Shown one piece after another: positions 9,470 to 16,968 of a DNA stretch of 64,000 bases. The stretch spans positions 1 to 64,000 of the IMG/VR virus record IMGVR_UViG_3300009034_000007; one strand, written 5' to 3'. Numbering within the stretch: the stretch's first letter is position 1; the number at the start of each line of letters is the position of its first letter. A model generated the notes under the pieces. The model saw nothing but the letters and a program-made list of their open reading frames with translations. It ran no database searches and was not told the origin of the DNA. The DNA comes from a virus. The position numbers and the translations under genes are program-made.

Positions 9470-9504
9470 TATTTTTCACCTCTTTTTTAAATAAAAAATA
9501 CCCA

Positions 9505-9535
9505 AAATTAAATCAAGTTTCAATTAATTTAATTT
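9505..9535 (-). promoter_or_regulatory. Leader hairpin upstream of accessory operon
   Basis: A perfect inverted repeat with arms AAATTAAAT (9505-9513) and ATTTAATTT (9527-9535) lies in the presumed leader of the 9469-to-1 operon. It is all A/T, so the structure is weak. It is directly followed by the GAGTACTC palindrome at 9538-9545. Confidence 0.3.
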
Positions 9536-9537
9536 TT

Positions 9538-9545
9538 GAGTACTC
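9538..9545. promoter_or_regulatory. GAGTACTC palindrome, possible operator
   Basis: A perfect 8-base palindrome embedded in TTTTTGAGTAC (9533-9543); the same 11-base string recurs at 9912-9922. AGTACT-centred palindromes also occur in the leader of the DNA polymerase operon (30967-31000). A shared binding site for a phage regulator is possible. Confidence 0.3.
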
Positions 9546-9589
9546 TTTTTTAATAAAATAGTGGCTTGTGAAGCGTTTATGTACACCTT

Positions 9590-9618
9590 ATTCTACCATA
9601 GATTCAGGAGTACCACAA
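9590..9618 (-). promoter_or_regulatory. Candidate leftward promoter of accessory operon
   Basis: On the minus strand, TTGTGG, a 17-base spacer and TAGAAT, with a TATGG extension just before the -10. The -10 region differs from the divergent promoters at 31056 and 31134 by one base. It lies about 120 bases upstream of the first accessory gene. The -35 is poor, so the extended -10 would have to carry the recognition. Confidence 0.45.
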
Positions 9619-9719
9619 CCGAGTAGCCAAAGTGAGTTGTTGCCACATTTCCATGTACATGCACAAATGTACTCTCAGAAAAAATGCTACGCTAATGAGT
9701 AAAAGTTCTACGCCAATCA

Positions 9720-9800
9720 CAGTTATCACAGTTATCCAAGTTATCGTGGTTATCCGAGTTATCACAGTTATTAAAGTTGTATCAGTTATCTGAGTTGTAC
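9720..9800. repeat. Nine 9-base tandem direct repeats (iteron-like)
   Basis: Nine consecutive 9-base units fit the pattern NAGTTATCN (for example CAGTTATCA, CAGTTATCC, AAGTTATCG), with substitutions in individual units such as AAGTTGTAT and GAGTTGTAC. The array is exact in period over 81 bases. It is directly followed by a GC-rich inverted repeat. The setting resembles iterons of replication origins or a protein-binding array; the units are not exact DnaA boxes. Confidence 0.75.
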
Positions 9801-9807
9801 TACGCGT

Positions 9808-9823
9808 GTACGCGTGCGCGTAC
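9808..9823. repeat. GC-rich perfect inverted repeat
   Basis: GTACGCG and CGCGTAC flank a 2-base centre (TG), immediately next to the 9-base repeat array. Such CG-rich sequence stands out in an AT-rich region. A cruciform or protein-binding site is possible. Confidence 0.6.
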
Positions 9824-9840
9824 GTTAATTAAAAGGAAAG

Positions 9841-9889
9841 ACCCAAATCCAAGCATAGTACAGAGTACTTGCATAGAACTTGGGTTTTT
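9841..9889. terminator. Terminator-like hairpin, probably bidirectional
   Basis: Outer arms ACCCAA (9841-9846) and TTGGGT (9880-9885) with an alternative CCAAG/CTTGG pairing enclose a smaller GTAC-AGA-GTAC hairpin. On the plus strand a run of five T follows; on the minus strand the sequence after the stem is T-rich (CTTTCCTTTT). It is placed to end leftward transcription from the 10080-30882 operon. Confidence 0.5.
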
Positions 9890-10079
9890 GGTACTTCTAA
9901 ATAGAACTCCGTTTTTGAGTACCCGCTACTTATACATTTAGGTACTTAGTAATTTGTACAATGTAGATGGTTCTTATCCACTATATTCCCCAAATAAGGT
10001 CTAATTAGTCCGAATATTTCGGCGTTTTTCAATTCCATCCAAAACTCGTATGTAACAGGCCAATGGTCAAAATTGAAAA

Positions 10080-10685
10080 TTAGGCCATAAATTCAAGTTG
10101 ATTAATAAAATCTTCCCAATCCGTATTCAGTAAGTTGATACAAAGACAGTTATTTCCCTCCCTTGCTAGTATCTTGGTAGAAGTACCAGGAATGTTATCT
10201 CCTTTCTTTCGATACTCACACTTTTTCATTAGATTATCATGATCAATAAAGCCACTTATGTCAAACTCAACATCGTTTTTAAGCCATTTTAAACTTTGCT
10301 TATAATTTGAGGGTAGGTTTAATCTAGAACAAATGTACAAATCAGAGGTACATTGACTAGGATATAATAATAAACTTCTAGCATTATATCTAACAGATTT
10401 TATATTAACAATTTGCTTTACATTTTTAATATCCCGTCCATCATCAGCACGATTAACATAAATATCAAAATCCAATTCGATTTCTATTCCGAATAGAGAC
10501 CGTAGGAAATTTTGAAAAGCTAATTCACCCAATTTTCCCATAGCAACATCAGCTAATTTTTTAGTGAGAGGTCTTTGTAAATCATCTCTACAAAAATCTC
10601 TACCATCTTTTTTATTCTCCCAAAATTTTAAGGCGAATTCAAAAGCTTTTTTTCTATCGTCTAGGGATAACACGTTATTCATCAT
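10080..10685 (-). CDS. Putative PD-(D/E)XK-like nuclease, 201 aa
   Basis: The protein has an N-terminal GELAF motif (Glu54), an acidic DDGRDI segment at 81-86 and an NIKS strand with Lys96. This is the order expected of a PD-(D/E)XK nuclease core (E, D, then x-K). The rest is unrecognised. Last gene of the leftward metabolism operon, separated by one base from the zinc-ribbon gene upstream; the ribosome site is poor, so coupled translation is likely. The nuclease call rests on motif spacing only. Confidence 0.5.
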   Translation of the reverse strand: MMNNVLSLDDRKKAFEFALKFWENKKDGRDFCRDDLQRPLTKKLADVAMGKLGELAFQNFLRSLFGIEIELDFDIYVNRADDGRDIKNVKQIVNIKSVRYNARSLLLYPSQCTSDLYICSRLNLPSNYKQSLKWLKNDVEFDISGFIDHDNLMKKCEYRKKGDNIPGTSTKILAREGNNCLCINLLNTDWEDFINQLEFMA

Positions 10686-10907
10686 TTAAGTCCGATTTAA
10701 TGGCTGGTATTTACCATCATATACTGCTCCAACTATCTTCATCATATCCTCACCTAAGTAAACTACGGTAGCACATGTAGGACAATTCGTTTTATACCAC
10801 GCCCTACCAATCTTATCAGTTGATTTCCACATTCTTCCACTCAATAGTGTATTACAACGTGGGCATCTTGGTCTTACACTAACTATATGTTCGCTACCTT
10901 TTCCCAT
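10686..10907 (-). CDS. Small zinc-ribbon protein
   Basis: 73 residues from the ATG at 10907, which has AAAGGAAG upstream; a longer reading from 10973 would lie fully inside the deaminase gene. CPRC near residue 14 and CPTC about 30 residues later form a zinc ribbon. It overlaps the end of the cytidine deaminase by 25 bases. Function unknown. Confidence 0.6.
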   Translation of the reverse strand: MGKGSEHIVSVRPRCPRCNTLLSGRMWKSTDKIGRAWYKTNCPTCATVVYLGEDMMKIVGAVYDGKYQPLNRT

Positions 10908-11338
10908 TTCACACTTCCTTTGCCTAAACTTGCTGGACCAAAAGCACAAGGTAGAAGGTCTTTTAGTAACCATCTATTTTTTATCTCACCAGTTTCATCG
11001 ATGGCCATAATATCCATACGAGGTCCACCAAATTCATACTCAACCTGCCGACAAGCCCCACAAGATGTGACATCCCCTTTATTTCCCTCTGTACAAATAA
11101 CCATTGTCTCAATCCAAGTATACCCGTTACTCACAGCTTTAAAAATTGCTACTCTCTCAGCACATATTGTCAATCCATAGGAAGCATTTTCAATATTACA
11201 TCCTGAGTATACCGCCCTTTTTCGTGTGTCTGGATTAATAGCAATAACAGCACAACCCACTTTATACTTAGAGTATGGGGCATAAGCAAACTTTCTTGAT
11301 CTTAAGGCCATACCAATAGCCATACTTAGTTGATCCAT
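10883..11338 (-). CDS. cdd: Cytidine deaminase
   Basis: Zinc-dependent deaminase converting (deoxy)cytidine to (deoxy)uridine. The catalytic CAE triad is Cys59-Ala-Glu61 and the remaining zinc ligands are Cys93 and Cys96 in SCGACRQ. An N-terminal APYSKYKVG segment and GCNIENASY are typical of homotetrameric Cdd. The length, 151 residues from the ATG at 11338, is close to the family's usual 130-150. That ATG has AGGAG at ideal spacing, whereas a TTG ten codons upstream lacks one. The gene fits a nucleotide-pool module with the dUTPase-like and RNR-like neighbours. Confidence 0.9.
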   Translation of the reverse strand: MDQLSMAIGMALRSRKFAYAPYSKYKVGCAVIAINPDTRKRAVYSGCNIENASYGLTICAERVAIFKAVSNGYTWIETMVICTEGNKGDVTSCGACRQVEYEFGGPRMDIMAIDETGEIKNRWLLKDLLPCAFGPASLGKGSVKWEKVANI

Positions 11339-11364
11339 TATTGACTCCTTTCTATCCTTAAAAT

Positions 11365-11820
11365 TCAATCTCGGCTACAGGTGTACGTTTCATATCCTAT
11401 CTCCGCTAGATATAGAGCCTTCTCGATCTTTAGAGGCCATAGATTTGTGGGAGTAACAAAAGTTCCATTTCCTCGTGTGTCAGTAATCCACCAGAACTCC
11501 TGTAAGGCTTCATGTAACGCTCTGTACCCTGAACACCCATCTACCCCTAGATTATCATCCAAGACTGATGCACGTTTCTCAATAGTTCTCATGACAAAAA
11601 ATTGATCAGCATCTTCGATATCATCCATCACTAATGCGACAGCCTCATCAAGAAGATCGGCTATCTTTCCTTCCATAAAGGCTTCATAATCAGCCCATGC
11701 ATCGGGTGTTGGCTCTACAAAATTAGCATTAAGAACTTGATTACGACCTGCCACAAAACCAGTCACAAAACCTATTATTGTCCAAATCAAGACAGCTATT
11801 AACAACCTCGTACTCTTCAT
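11365..11820 (-). CDS. Membrane-anchored unknown protein, 151 aa
   Basis: An N-terminal hydrophobic segment (about residues 5-24) after two positive charges looks like a signal anchor. The remaining 125 residues are acidic and probably extracytoplasmic, with three cysteines including one pair near the C-terminus. No family recognised. Good GGAGG ribosome site; overlaps the RNR-like gene end by four bases. Confidence 0.65.
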   Translation of the reverse strand: MKSTRLLIAVLIWTIIGFVTGFVAGRNQVLNANFVEPTPDAWADYEAFMEGKIADLLDEAVALVMDDIEDADQFFVMRTIEKRASVLDDNLGVDGCSGYRALHEALQEFWWITDTRGNGTFVTPTNLWPLKIEKALYLAEIGYETYTCSRD

Positions 11821-12569
11821 TGTATATCCTCCATCCTTAGAATTCGTATCTCCATTTCATCCGCGTATTCCTTTACATCAATATATTTTTCCTCTGGAAT
11901 GTCAAAGACTGTACACTCTACTGGCCCATCAATCCAATTCTGCCACGCGGCACACATGTTAATTTTTTCCAGATAATGTATACCAACATGGCTCTTTGGC
12001 TCGATACCAGGAGTTGCCTCAGCTATGTCAGCAATCTCTAAATCAGGTTTAATATAAGTAATCTCACTAAAACGAATAGGTCTACGTCTTATTTTAAACT
12101 TATCAATAAAATCCCAATCTATATTATCTGAGTAACCTACATACGGACCTCGCTCATTAGCCAAATCCATAGCGGCTTTCCATGACATCCAACCTATATT
12201 AAACGCTACATCGTCACCAAAGTCTACACTTTTATCAGCTATATATTTCATTTTTAGAACTTCTAACATATCAGCAAAACCAAGAACATTGACACGTAAA
12301 CCCGAACTTCTATCGTTTTTCTGTAGTTTAAGGTTGTCTAAAGCCCTTATTCCTACACGGAGGACAGCTTCCATGTAGTCCCAATCGATTGTATACTCAT
12401 CATAAGTAAAACCTGCCAAGTTTAGATAACCTCTACCCTCATGAATGATAAATGCCTTCTCACCCATGATTTTTGTAACTTGTTTGATTACTTCCTCCTG
12501 AGTAGCACTATTGACTTCGTTCTTGGCTACTTGGATTGCTGTCTGTGCTGAGTGCCTTAACCAATTCAT
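11817..12569 (-). CDS. RNR large-subunit-like protein, C-terminal half only
   Basis: 250 residues resembling the C-terminal part of ribonucleotide reductase catalytic subunits. The alignable landmarks, in order, are a degenerate CNLGSINL-like strand, IDW...LDN helix, NVLGFADML (RNR: GLGVMGFADML), ANERGPY (RNR: LAKERGPF), ATPGIEP (RNR: GTSSGIEP) and a C-terminal AAWQNWIDGPVE...FDIPE segment. The finger-loop cysteine region and the NPCGE motif of active RNR are absent. It is either half of a split enzyme whose other half is outside the window, or a non-catalytic paralogue. It overlaps the dUTPase-like gene by 62 bases. Confidence 0.7.
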   Translation of the reverse strand: MNWLRHSAQTAIQVAKNEVNSATQEEVIKQVTKIMGEKAFIIHEGRGYLNLAGFTYDEYTIDWDYMEAVLRVGIRALDNLKLQKNDRSSGLRVNVLGFADMLEVLKMKYIADKSVDFGDDVAFNIGWMSWKAAMDLANERGPYVGYSDNIDWDFIDKFKIRRRPIRFSEITYIKPDLEIADIAEATPGIEPKSHVGIHYLEKINMCAAWQNWIDGPVECTVFDIPEEKYIDVKEYADEMEIRILRMEDIQ

Positions 12570-12981
12570 CGTCTACCCTCACTAAACGTTGTGGTAATGA
12601 CATCGGAATAATATGTAGCGTAGCTACCGTGGCTCCTATTGGCATGATAACCCGATCATCGGTAGAATTCATTAAAAATAAACGAACTTCAAGATCGATA
12701 TCAGGAAACATAAGCCCATCTCCCATCAATACTGTTAATTCATGATTTGGCTTAAAAAGACCTAAGTATCCTGGAGGTATGTAAAATTTCAAACCAGGAA
12801 ATATCACTTTCCAGTCTCCAGATTTTATGAAAATATCATGAAACGTCCGAATTAAAATACTATCCTGAAGTATAATCGGATCAAAAGCACGTTCGTCAGT
12901 CTTTACGTAAGTTATTTCTTCAATTGTTGGCCATACAGTAAAATTAATATTGCCACCAAAATACTGCGGCTTGTTATCCAT
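12508..12981 (-). CDS. dUTPase/dCTP-deaminase-fold protein, possibly inactive
   Basis: 157 residues. The middle reads like trimeric dUTPase: GLKFYIPPGYLGLFKP, then an acidic GD..FPDIDLEVR segment, a LFLMNS strand, and IGATVATLHIIP. However, the dUTPase motif with RSG/RSS is replaced by KPNHEL, and the C-terminal Gly-rich P-loop-like motif is not seen. It may bind a nucleotide without hydrolysing it, or serve a structural or regulatory role. GGAGG precedes the ATG. Neighbours are nucleotide-metabolism genes. Confidence 0.6.
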   Translation of the reverse strand: MDNKPQYFGGNINFTVWPTIEEITYVKTDERAFDPIILQDSILIRTFHDIFIKSGDWKVIFPGLKFYIPPGYLGLFKPNHELTVLMGDGLMFPDIDLEVRLFLMNSTDDRVIMPIGATVATLHIIPMSLPQRLVRVDDELVKALSTDSNPSSQERSQ

Positions 12982-12982
12982 T

Positions 12983-13183
12983 TTATTCCTCCACTTTACC
13001 GATCCTGACTTTTGCTACCTTATCAACAGGTAAAAATTCCTCCTCGTCCAAAAGGCTACCAGGAACTTTATACCATAACCCTTCCATAACAATACGTTTA
13101 GCATACTCCCTGGCTTTTTCAACGGTTACTACTGTCCATTCAAATGTAGTATTCCATATTGTATACGCCCTCACATAAAACAT
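12983..13183 (-). CDS. Small unknown protein, 66 aa
   Basis: A short protein with an N-terminal beta-rich half and a charged C-terminus. It has a good AAAGGAG ribosome site and tight spacing in the operon. No family recognised. Confidence 0.6.
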   Translation of the reverse strand: MFYVRAYTIWNTTFEWTVVTVEKAREYAKRIVMEGLWYKVPGSLLDEEEFLPVDKVAKVRIGKVEE

Positions 13184-13184
13184 T

Positions 13185-13517
13185 TTATTTCTCCTTTAAC
13201 AATTCATACAGATATCCTTGTGCGTTGAAAATTATGGCGCATAAAATTTTTTCCAAGTCCTGTTCTACAGCCTTCTTAGAAAAACCTCGATGATGTAACC
13301 ATAAATCTAAAACATGTCGCAACTCAGATTTCATGTATTGATCTTTTGGTATTCCTTTTTGCCAGTTGTCACTATCTCTTAATCCTCCATCAGTTTGCAA
13401 CCGATGTTCATGCATGTACTCTCCAAATCTTTCTACTACTAATGGAGAATAAAAGCCCTCATAATCATATTTATCCAGATCATCATCACGTGTTGCACCA
13501 GTTTCAAATTTTCTCAT
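13185..13517 (-). CDS. dATP/dGTP diphosphohydrolase N-terminal-domain-like protein
   Basis: 110 residues strongly resembling the phage family annotated as dATP/dGTP diphosphohydrolase N-terminal (DUF5664). The characteristic run is FETGATRD at the start, then YEGFYSP, a HRLQTDG segment, RDSDNWQKGIP and a helix ending in LHHRGF. Related proteins occur in phages that remodel purine deoxynucleotide pools. No PurZ (adenylosuccinate-synthetase-like) or DatZ gene is seen here, so a diaminopurine genome cannot be claimed. Strong GGAGAG ribosome site. Confidence 0.7.
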   Translation of the reverse strand: MRKFETGATRDDDLDKYDYEGFYSPLVVERFGEYMHEHRLQTDGGLRDSDNWQKGIPKDQYMKSELRHVLDLWLHHRGFSKKAVEQDLEKILCAIIFNAQGYLYELLKEK

Positions 13518-13526
13518 GAATCTCTC

Positions 13527-14090
13527 CTATTTAATTATGTCCAGTAATTGTTTTATATTTTCAATTCTAATTACATCATCATCATAATAATCTACACTCC
13601 ACTCTCTTACTAGATGAATCATTTGGGTAATATCTTTTAATTCTTCTATAACTCCCACTCGATCATCTACATAATATGACGGTTTCAAAAGTGATATTAT
13701 ATCACGCTTCCCACCATTTGTAGTAAAAATACGATCTGGCGTGTTACTTGGAAGCTCTGACCATGCAAACCAATCGTATGTGGTTGGAATAAGATCATCT
13801 TTTCGGGCTGTTAAATAGAAAATATCACAATATTCCGCAAGTTTCCACAGAACATCATAGGCATCTGGAAGTAGCTCTTCAACCGCATAAAGAGTTCGTT
13901 TTCCTACCAACATTTCTTTGAAAGGCTCAGAGCAACCATAAAAGAATCCCTCTGGCCAGCCCCAAAATTGTGACATTGTGAAATCCTCTGGCACTAAATT
14001 AGCATCTTTAGCAAACGCCAAGACTAGTTCATGCCAGCCGTATATCACTCCGTCAACATCAAATCCGACTTTAAACCTTTGTTCAACCAT
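13527..14090 (-). CDS. HAD-superfamily 5'(3')-deoxyribonucleotidase-like
   Basis: 187 residues with the HAD catalytic motif DVDGV at 11-15, a LTARKD segment near residue 93 (motif II), a conserved lysine near 128, and YVDDR near 139 (motif III acids). This arrangement matches the NT5C-type deoxyribonucleotidases that dephosphorylate dNMPs. It would act with the cytidine deaminase and other pool enzymes. It overlaps the following small gene's end by 46 bases. Confidence 0.75.
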   Translation of the reverse strand: MVEQRFKVGFDVDGVIYGWHELVLAFAKDANLVPEDFTMSQFWGWPEGFFYGCSEPFKEMLVGKRTLYAVEELLPDAYDVLWKLAEYCDIFYLTARKDDLIPTTYDWFAWSELPSNTPDRIFTTNGGKRDIISLLKPSYYVDDRVGVIEELKDITQMIHLVREWSVDYYDDDVIRIENIKQLLDIIK

Positions 14091-14269
14091 TCGTTCAATA
14101 CCCTCGTTACAGTAATCTCTATACTTTCCTCTACTTGCGTACTTAATATCTCTATCGGCTCGTCACCATCTTGCAAAAAAAGTACAAGCATTTCATCAGT
14201 TACATCACTAACTATTTCTTCAATAACCTGATCTATAGTTTCTTCAAGATATGTCTGCAACATCTTCAT
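14045..14269 (-). CDS. Small acidic unknown protein
   Basis: About 74 residues, very acidic and helical. Two closely spaced ATGs follow a GGAG; the second (14263) has better spacing, so the start is uncertain by two codons. It overlaps genes on both sides (46 and 26 bases). No family recognised. Confidence 0.5.
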   Translation of the reverse strand: MKMLQTYLEETIDQVIEEIVSDVTDEMLVLFLQDGDEPIEILSTQVEESIEITVTRVLNEWLNKGLKSDLMLTE

Positions 14270-14555
14270 CTTCTCCAGTGGGTAAAATTGTTTGACCTTT
14301 TTCCCAATCTGCCCAATAGGTTTCTCCTGTCATTATATGAAGTGGTGGCTTATAATCTCCTTCACCACCATACTTATAATCAGGGAAGAAAATACGATAT
14401 TCTAGATCAATTTCAGGTTGTTTCAAAAGCCAATCAAGCAATCTATCAAATTTCGGAGGGGCTAAATCATCAGTGACACTCTCATGAATAAGTTCACCAT
14501 TAATATAGACCTCTTCCCAATCATCAACTCCTCTGAATAAAACTTGCATCTTCAT
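14244..14555 (-). CDS. Unknown protein, 103 aa
   Basis: An acidic, aromatic-rich protein with no recognised domain. Strong AAGGAGG six bases before the ATG supports the start. It lies between nucleotide-metabolism genes and a small membrane protein. Confidence 0.6.
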   Translation of the reverse strand: MKMQVLFRGVDDWEEVYINGELIHESVTDDLAPPKFDRLLDWLLKQPEIDLEYRIFFPDYKYGGEGDYKPPLHIMTGETYWADWEKGQTILPTGEDEDVADIS

Positions 14556-14566
14556 TTCCGACCTCC

Positions 14567-14782
14567 TTATATTGAGCTTCCTATTACAGCAGGATTAAAG
14601 TATTCATATAATTTATTAAACCATAACAACCACTCCCAACCACCATAAATAAAATCGCTAATTGTCGATAGAAGTATTCCAAACGTAAATAACGCTAATA
14701 TCAAATACCCAATAAATCTAACAAATTTACGTTTACGACCAGTAAGAAATAATCCCCAAAGTATCACGACAATTTCCTTCAT
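14567..14782 (-). CDS. Small membrane protein, 71 aa
   Basis: One hydrophobic segment at about residues 3-14 and a longer one at about 22-44, separated by a basic loop, suggest one or two membrane spans. TAGGAGG precedes the ATG. Function unknown; a lysis role (holin) cannot be excluded, but nothing specific supports it. Confidence 0.55.
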   Translation of the reverse strand: MKEIVVILWGLFLTGRKRKFVRFIGYLILALFTFGILLSTISDFIYGGWEWLLWFNKLYEYFNPAVIGSSI

Positions 14783-14791
14783 TCTAACCTC

Positions 14792-15160
14792 CTAGTGTCC
14801 TAGCTTTTGTTTGATATACTTGTTTGGCATATAACCTAATTCAAAGTAATCAAACTGTGCTACAAGATCAATTGCTTTAGCGTGCAACAACCTCAATATT
14901 CTATCTCTGCACTCTGAATCTCCATTTACTTGATCAATTGTTAACTTTGAATCCATCATCACAACAATATTTAACATGTTACGATTCAAACACCATGTCA
15001 AAGCCATAAGCAAAGATCGATATTCGGCCTGATTGCTTGTACCCAAGCCAAAGATATGTTGTTTATGTCCCACTAAATTTCCTCTGTCATCATACACTTT
15101 AAATGAGCCATAAGCTAATCCATCTCGCTTACCACCATCAGCTATTACTAGATGATACAT
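14792..15160 (-). CDS. Ribonuclease HI-like protein
   Basis: 122 residues with an RNase H fold pattern: Asp8 on the first strand (IADGG), Glu46 in QAEYRSLL and Asp70 in MMDSKL with the following QVNG. These are three of the four catalytic positions; the final Asp/His region is reduced to a short basic tail. It probably cleaves RNA in RNA-DNA hybrids, for example Okazaki primers. The start overlaps the methyltransferase end by 23 bases. Confidence 0.75.
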   Translation of the reverse strand: MYHLVIADGGKRDGLAYGSFKVYDDRGNLVGHKQHIFGLGTSNQAEYRSLLMALTWCLNRNMLNIVVMMDSKLTIDQVNGDSECRDRILRLLHAKAIDLVAQFDYFELGYMPNKYIKQKLGH

Positions 15161-15959
15161 CCTCTAATACCTTTCTAGCCTCATCTACATATGCCTCGTT
15201 TATATCGAAGCCCAAATAATTTCTCCCTAACTTCTTTGCCTCAACTAGCGTTGTTCCTATTCCACACATCGGGTCTAATACCAAGTCATCCTCTCGACTG
15301 TACGCTCTTATGGCCCAATTAGCTAAACCATGTGCCATAGGTGCTGGATGATCTCTTTTAGTATCCTTATTTAAAATCAAGTAATTTGGTGGAACTTTCC
15401 CATCAGGATGAGGCGTAACCATCTTCCTCTCAGGAAACTCACCATCTTCCGTTGCTTGCATCTTATTGATTGGATACTTCATTCGTTTCAAACTTGATTC
15501 AGCATAAGATGTACGTACAGCATCCCGATAAAACTGTACAAGTTTTGGGTCACGACCAAAGACGAGATTATGTTCATACGCCGCGGGCGGTCGATTTTGA
15601 AACGCCTTTGGTAGATAAGAAGTCTTAAGCCACGGAAAATCCTCAATCAGAAATAAACTTTCATCAGCCTCTAATGCTAAAATTAGTTTATAGATGACGG
15701 TCATCTTTCTACCATCTTTATAACCTGACCCCGTATTCCACCAAATAACGCCTGTATCCTTCAACACAAATGATAAAGTCATAAGCATTGATATACAAAA
15801 TTCATACCAATCTTTCGGTGATTTAAAATAATCCCAAGCCTTTCCATATTTTCTAGCGTTATAATACGGAGGCGAGGTTACAACAAGATCGACGGCTTCA
15901 ACATTAGGAAATATAGTTAGCCAATCTTCAACATAAACATTATTAAGTTTGTACGCCAT
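15138..15959 (-). CDS. DNA N4-cytosine/N6-adenine methyltransferase 1
   Basis: 273 residues from the ATG at 15959 (AAAGGA upstream); an earlier ATG lies far inside the previous gene. Motif IV TSPPYY is at 28-33 and the SAM-binding motif I DPMCGIGTT lies near the C-terminus, so the order is the permuted beta class. The SPPY form suggests N4-cytosine or N6-adenine methylation. No cognate nuclease is adjacent. It is one of four DNA methyltransferases between 15138 and 20413. Confidence 0.85.
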   Translation of the reverse strand: MAYKLNNVYVEDWLTIFPNVEAVDLVVTSPPYYNARKYGKAWDYFKSPKDWYEFCISMLMTLSFVLKDTGVIWWNTGSGYKDGRKMTVIYKLILALEADESLFLIEDFPWLKTSYLPKAFQNRPPAAYEHNLVFGRDPKLVQFYRDAVRTSYAESSLKRMKYPINKMQATEDGEFPERKMVTPHPDGKVPPNYLILNKDTKRDHPAPMAHGLANWAIRAYSREDDLVLDPMCGIGTTLVEAKKLGRNYLGFDINEAYVDEARKVLEDVSSSNS

Positions 15960-16968
15960 AGTGCTTAATCCTTTCCGTTGCGTATTCAATTTGTTCTTCT
16001 GATGCATCAAACCCCATCCAGTCTACTCCATATTTTATAGCTGATACCGCTGTTGTTCCACTACCCATAAATGGGTCTAGGACTAAACCTGGATTCAACC
16101 AAAAATCCCAATGTCCTGACGGTGTTGGATGTTCACAGTGAGAAAAACTTTTAAAGTGTGGTAACATAGGTCTAGGTTTTCCGCACACAGGACAAACAAA
16201 TCGTGGACATGCCGCTTTAATCACCATATCAGTTAAACTTACAGGATATACAGCGAAGTTCTTTCTCCCATAAGACTTCATAAACGGCTCTGCCCCTTTA
16301 GGTGGAATAATAAACCATACATTCGCTCCCATCTTCGTCCCACTTCTAGTCTTAGCAGGTATCTTAGCCTCTTTATGATTGAAATAACCATATTTATCTT
16401 TAGTCATAAGATAAAGATATTCCCAAGATGTCATATATCTGTCTAGAATGGGTGACGGAGTCGCACCACCCATTGAATCCCCATCAGGCATTTGAATACC
16501 CTTAGCCCATATAATTTTGTCTCGAATAATAAATCCTTCATCCATAGCCAGAAACATCATCATTTCTGGAATACCAATAAAACTTTTTGGTGGCACGTCA
16601 ACATCCACATCAATAAACGCGAGATCACCATCCCAATCAGCATAACCACCAAAATTCGGTCCCTTGTTACTATCTAATGTATCCCGCCTCCCACGCTGTC
16701 GCCTCTTACCTTGTGAACGGCAGTCTCCAATGTTAAACCAAAAACTCCCTGTTGGTTTCATCACCCTCTTTATTCCTCTAAAAATAGGACGAAATTTCTC
16801 TACATAATCACGCGGCGATTTCTCAAACCCAAGATCAGAAACAAAATCATAATCTCTAGCTTGCCAATATGGGGGTGATGTAACGATAACATCAACCGAA
16901 TTGTCAGCTAATTCAGCCAAGCCATCTAAGACATCTATGCGGTAAAAATTATTCCGTTCTAAAGTCAT
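15943..16968 (-). CDS. DNA N4-cytosine/N6-adenine methyltransferase 2
   Basis: 341 residues. Motif IV TSPPYW is at 30-35 and motif I DPFMGSGTT is near residue 300. Between them is a long target-recognition region with an Arg-rich KRRQRGRRD stretch and, near residue 262, CPVC plus a later Cys/His pair that may bind zinc. The gene overlaps its downstream methyltransferase partner by 17 bases, and both are similar in motif order, so they may have arisen by duplication. Start with GGGAG upstream. Confidence 0.88.
   Translation of the reverse strand: MTLERNNFYRIDVLDGLAELADNSVDVIVTSPPYWQARDYDFVSDLGFEKSPRDYVEKFRPIFRGIKRVMKPTGSFWFNIGDCRSQGKRRQRGRRDTLDSNKGPNFGGYADWDGDLAFIDVDVDVPPKSFIGIPEMMMFLAMDEGFIIRDKIIWAKGIQMPDGDSMGGATPSPILDRYMTSWEYLYLMTKDKYGYFNHKEAKIPAKTRSGTKMGANVWFIIPPKGAEPFMKSYGRKNFAVYPVSLTDMVIKAACPRFVCPVCGKPRPMLPHFKSFSHCEHPTPSGHWDFWLNPGLVLDPFMGSGTTAVSAIKYGVDWMGFDASEEQIEYATERIKHYGVQT

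Larger units (their letters stand above)
9470..10079. other. 610-base gene-free region, candidate origin/regulatory region
   Basis: No credible gene is seen on either strand. From right to left it holds a terminator-like hairpin, a GC-rich inverted repeat, a tandem array of nine 9-base units, a leftward promoter candidate and several AGTAC-centred motifs. It separates two leftward operons. Phage origins often carry such direct repeats and AT-rich sequence in a gene-free region, so an origin is possible, but none of these elements proves it. Confidence 0.5.

Noticed and set aside
9720-9800. Tandem repeats as a CRISPR array
   Set aside because: The 9-base units are directly adjacent with no spacers, and no cas gene is present; the Cas4-like nuclease at 23116 is a common phage recombination enzyme.
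13185-13517. Claim of a diaminopurine (Z) genome
   Set aside because: Only a DUF5664-like protein is present; no PurZ or DatZ is seen in the window, so the evidence is insufficient.
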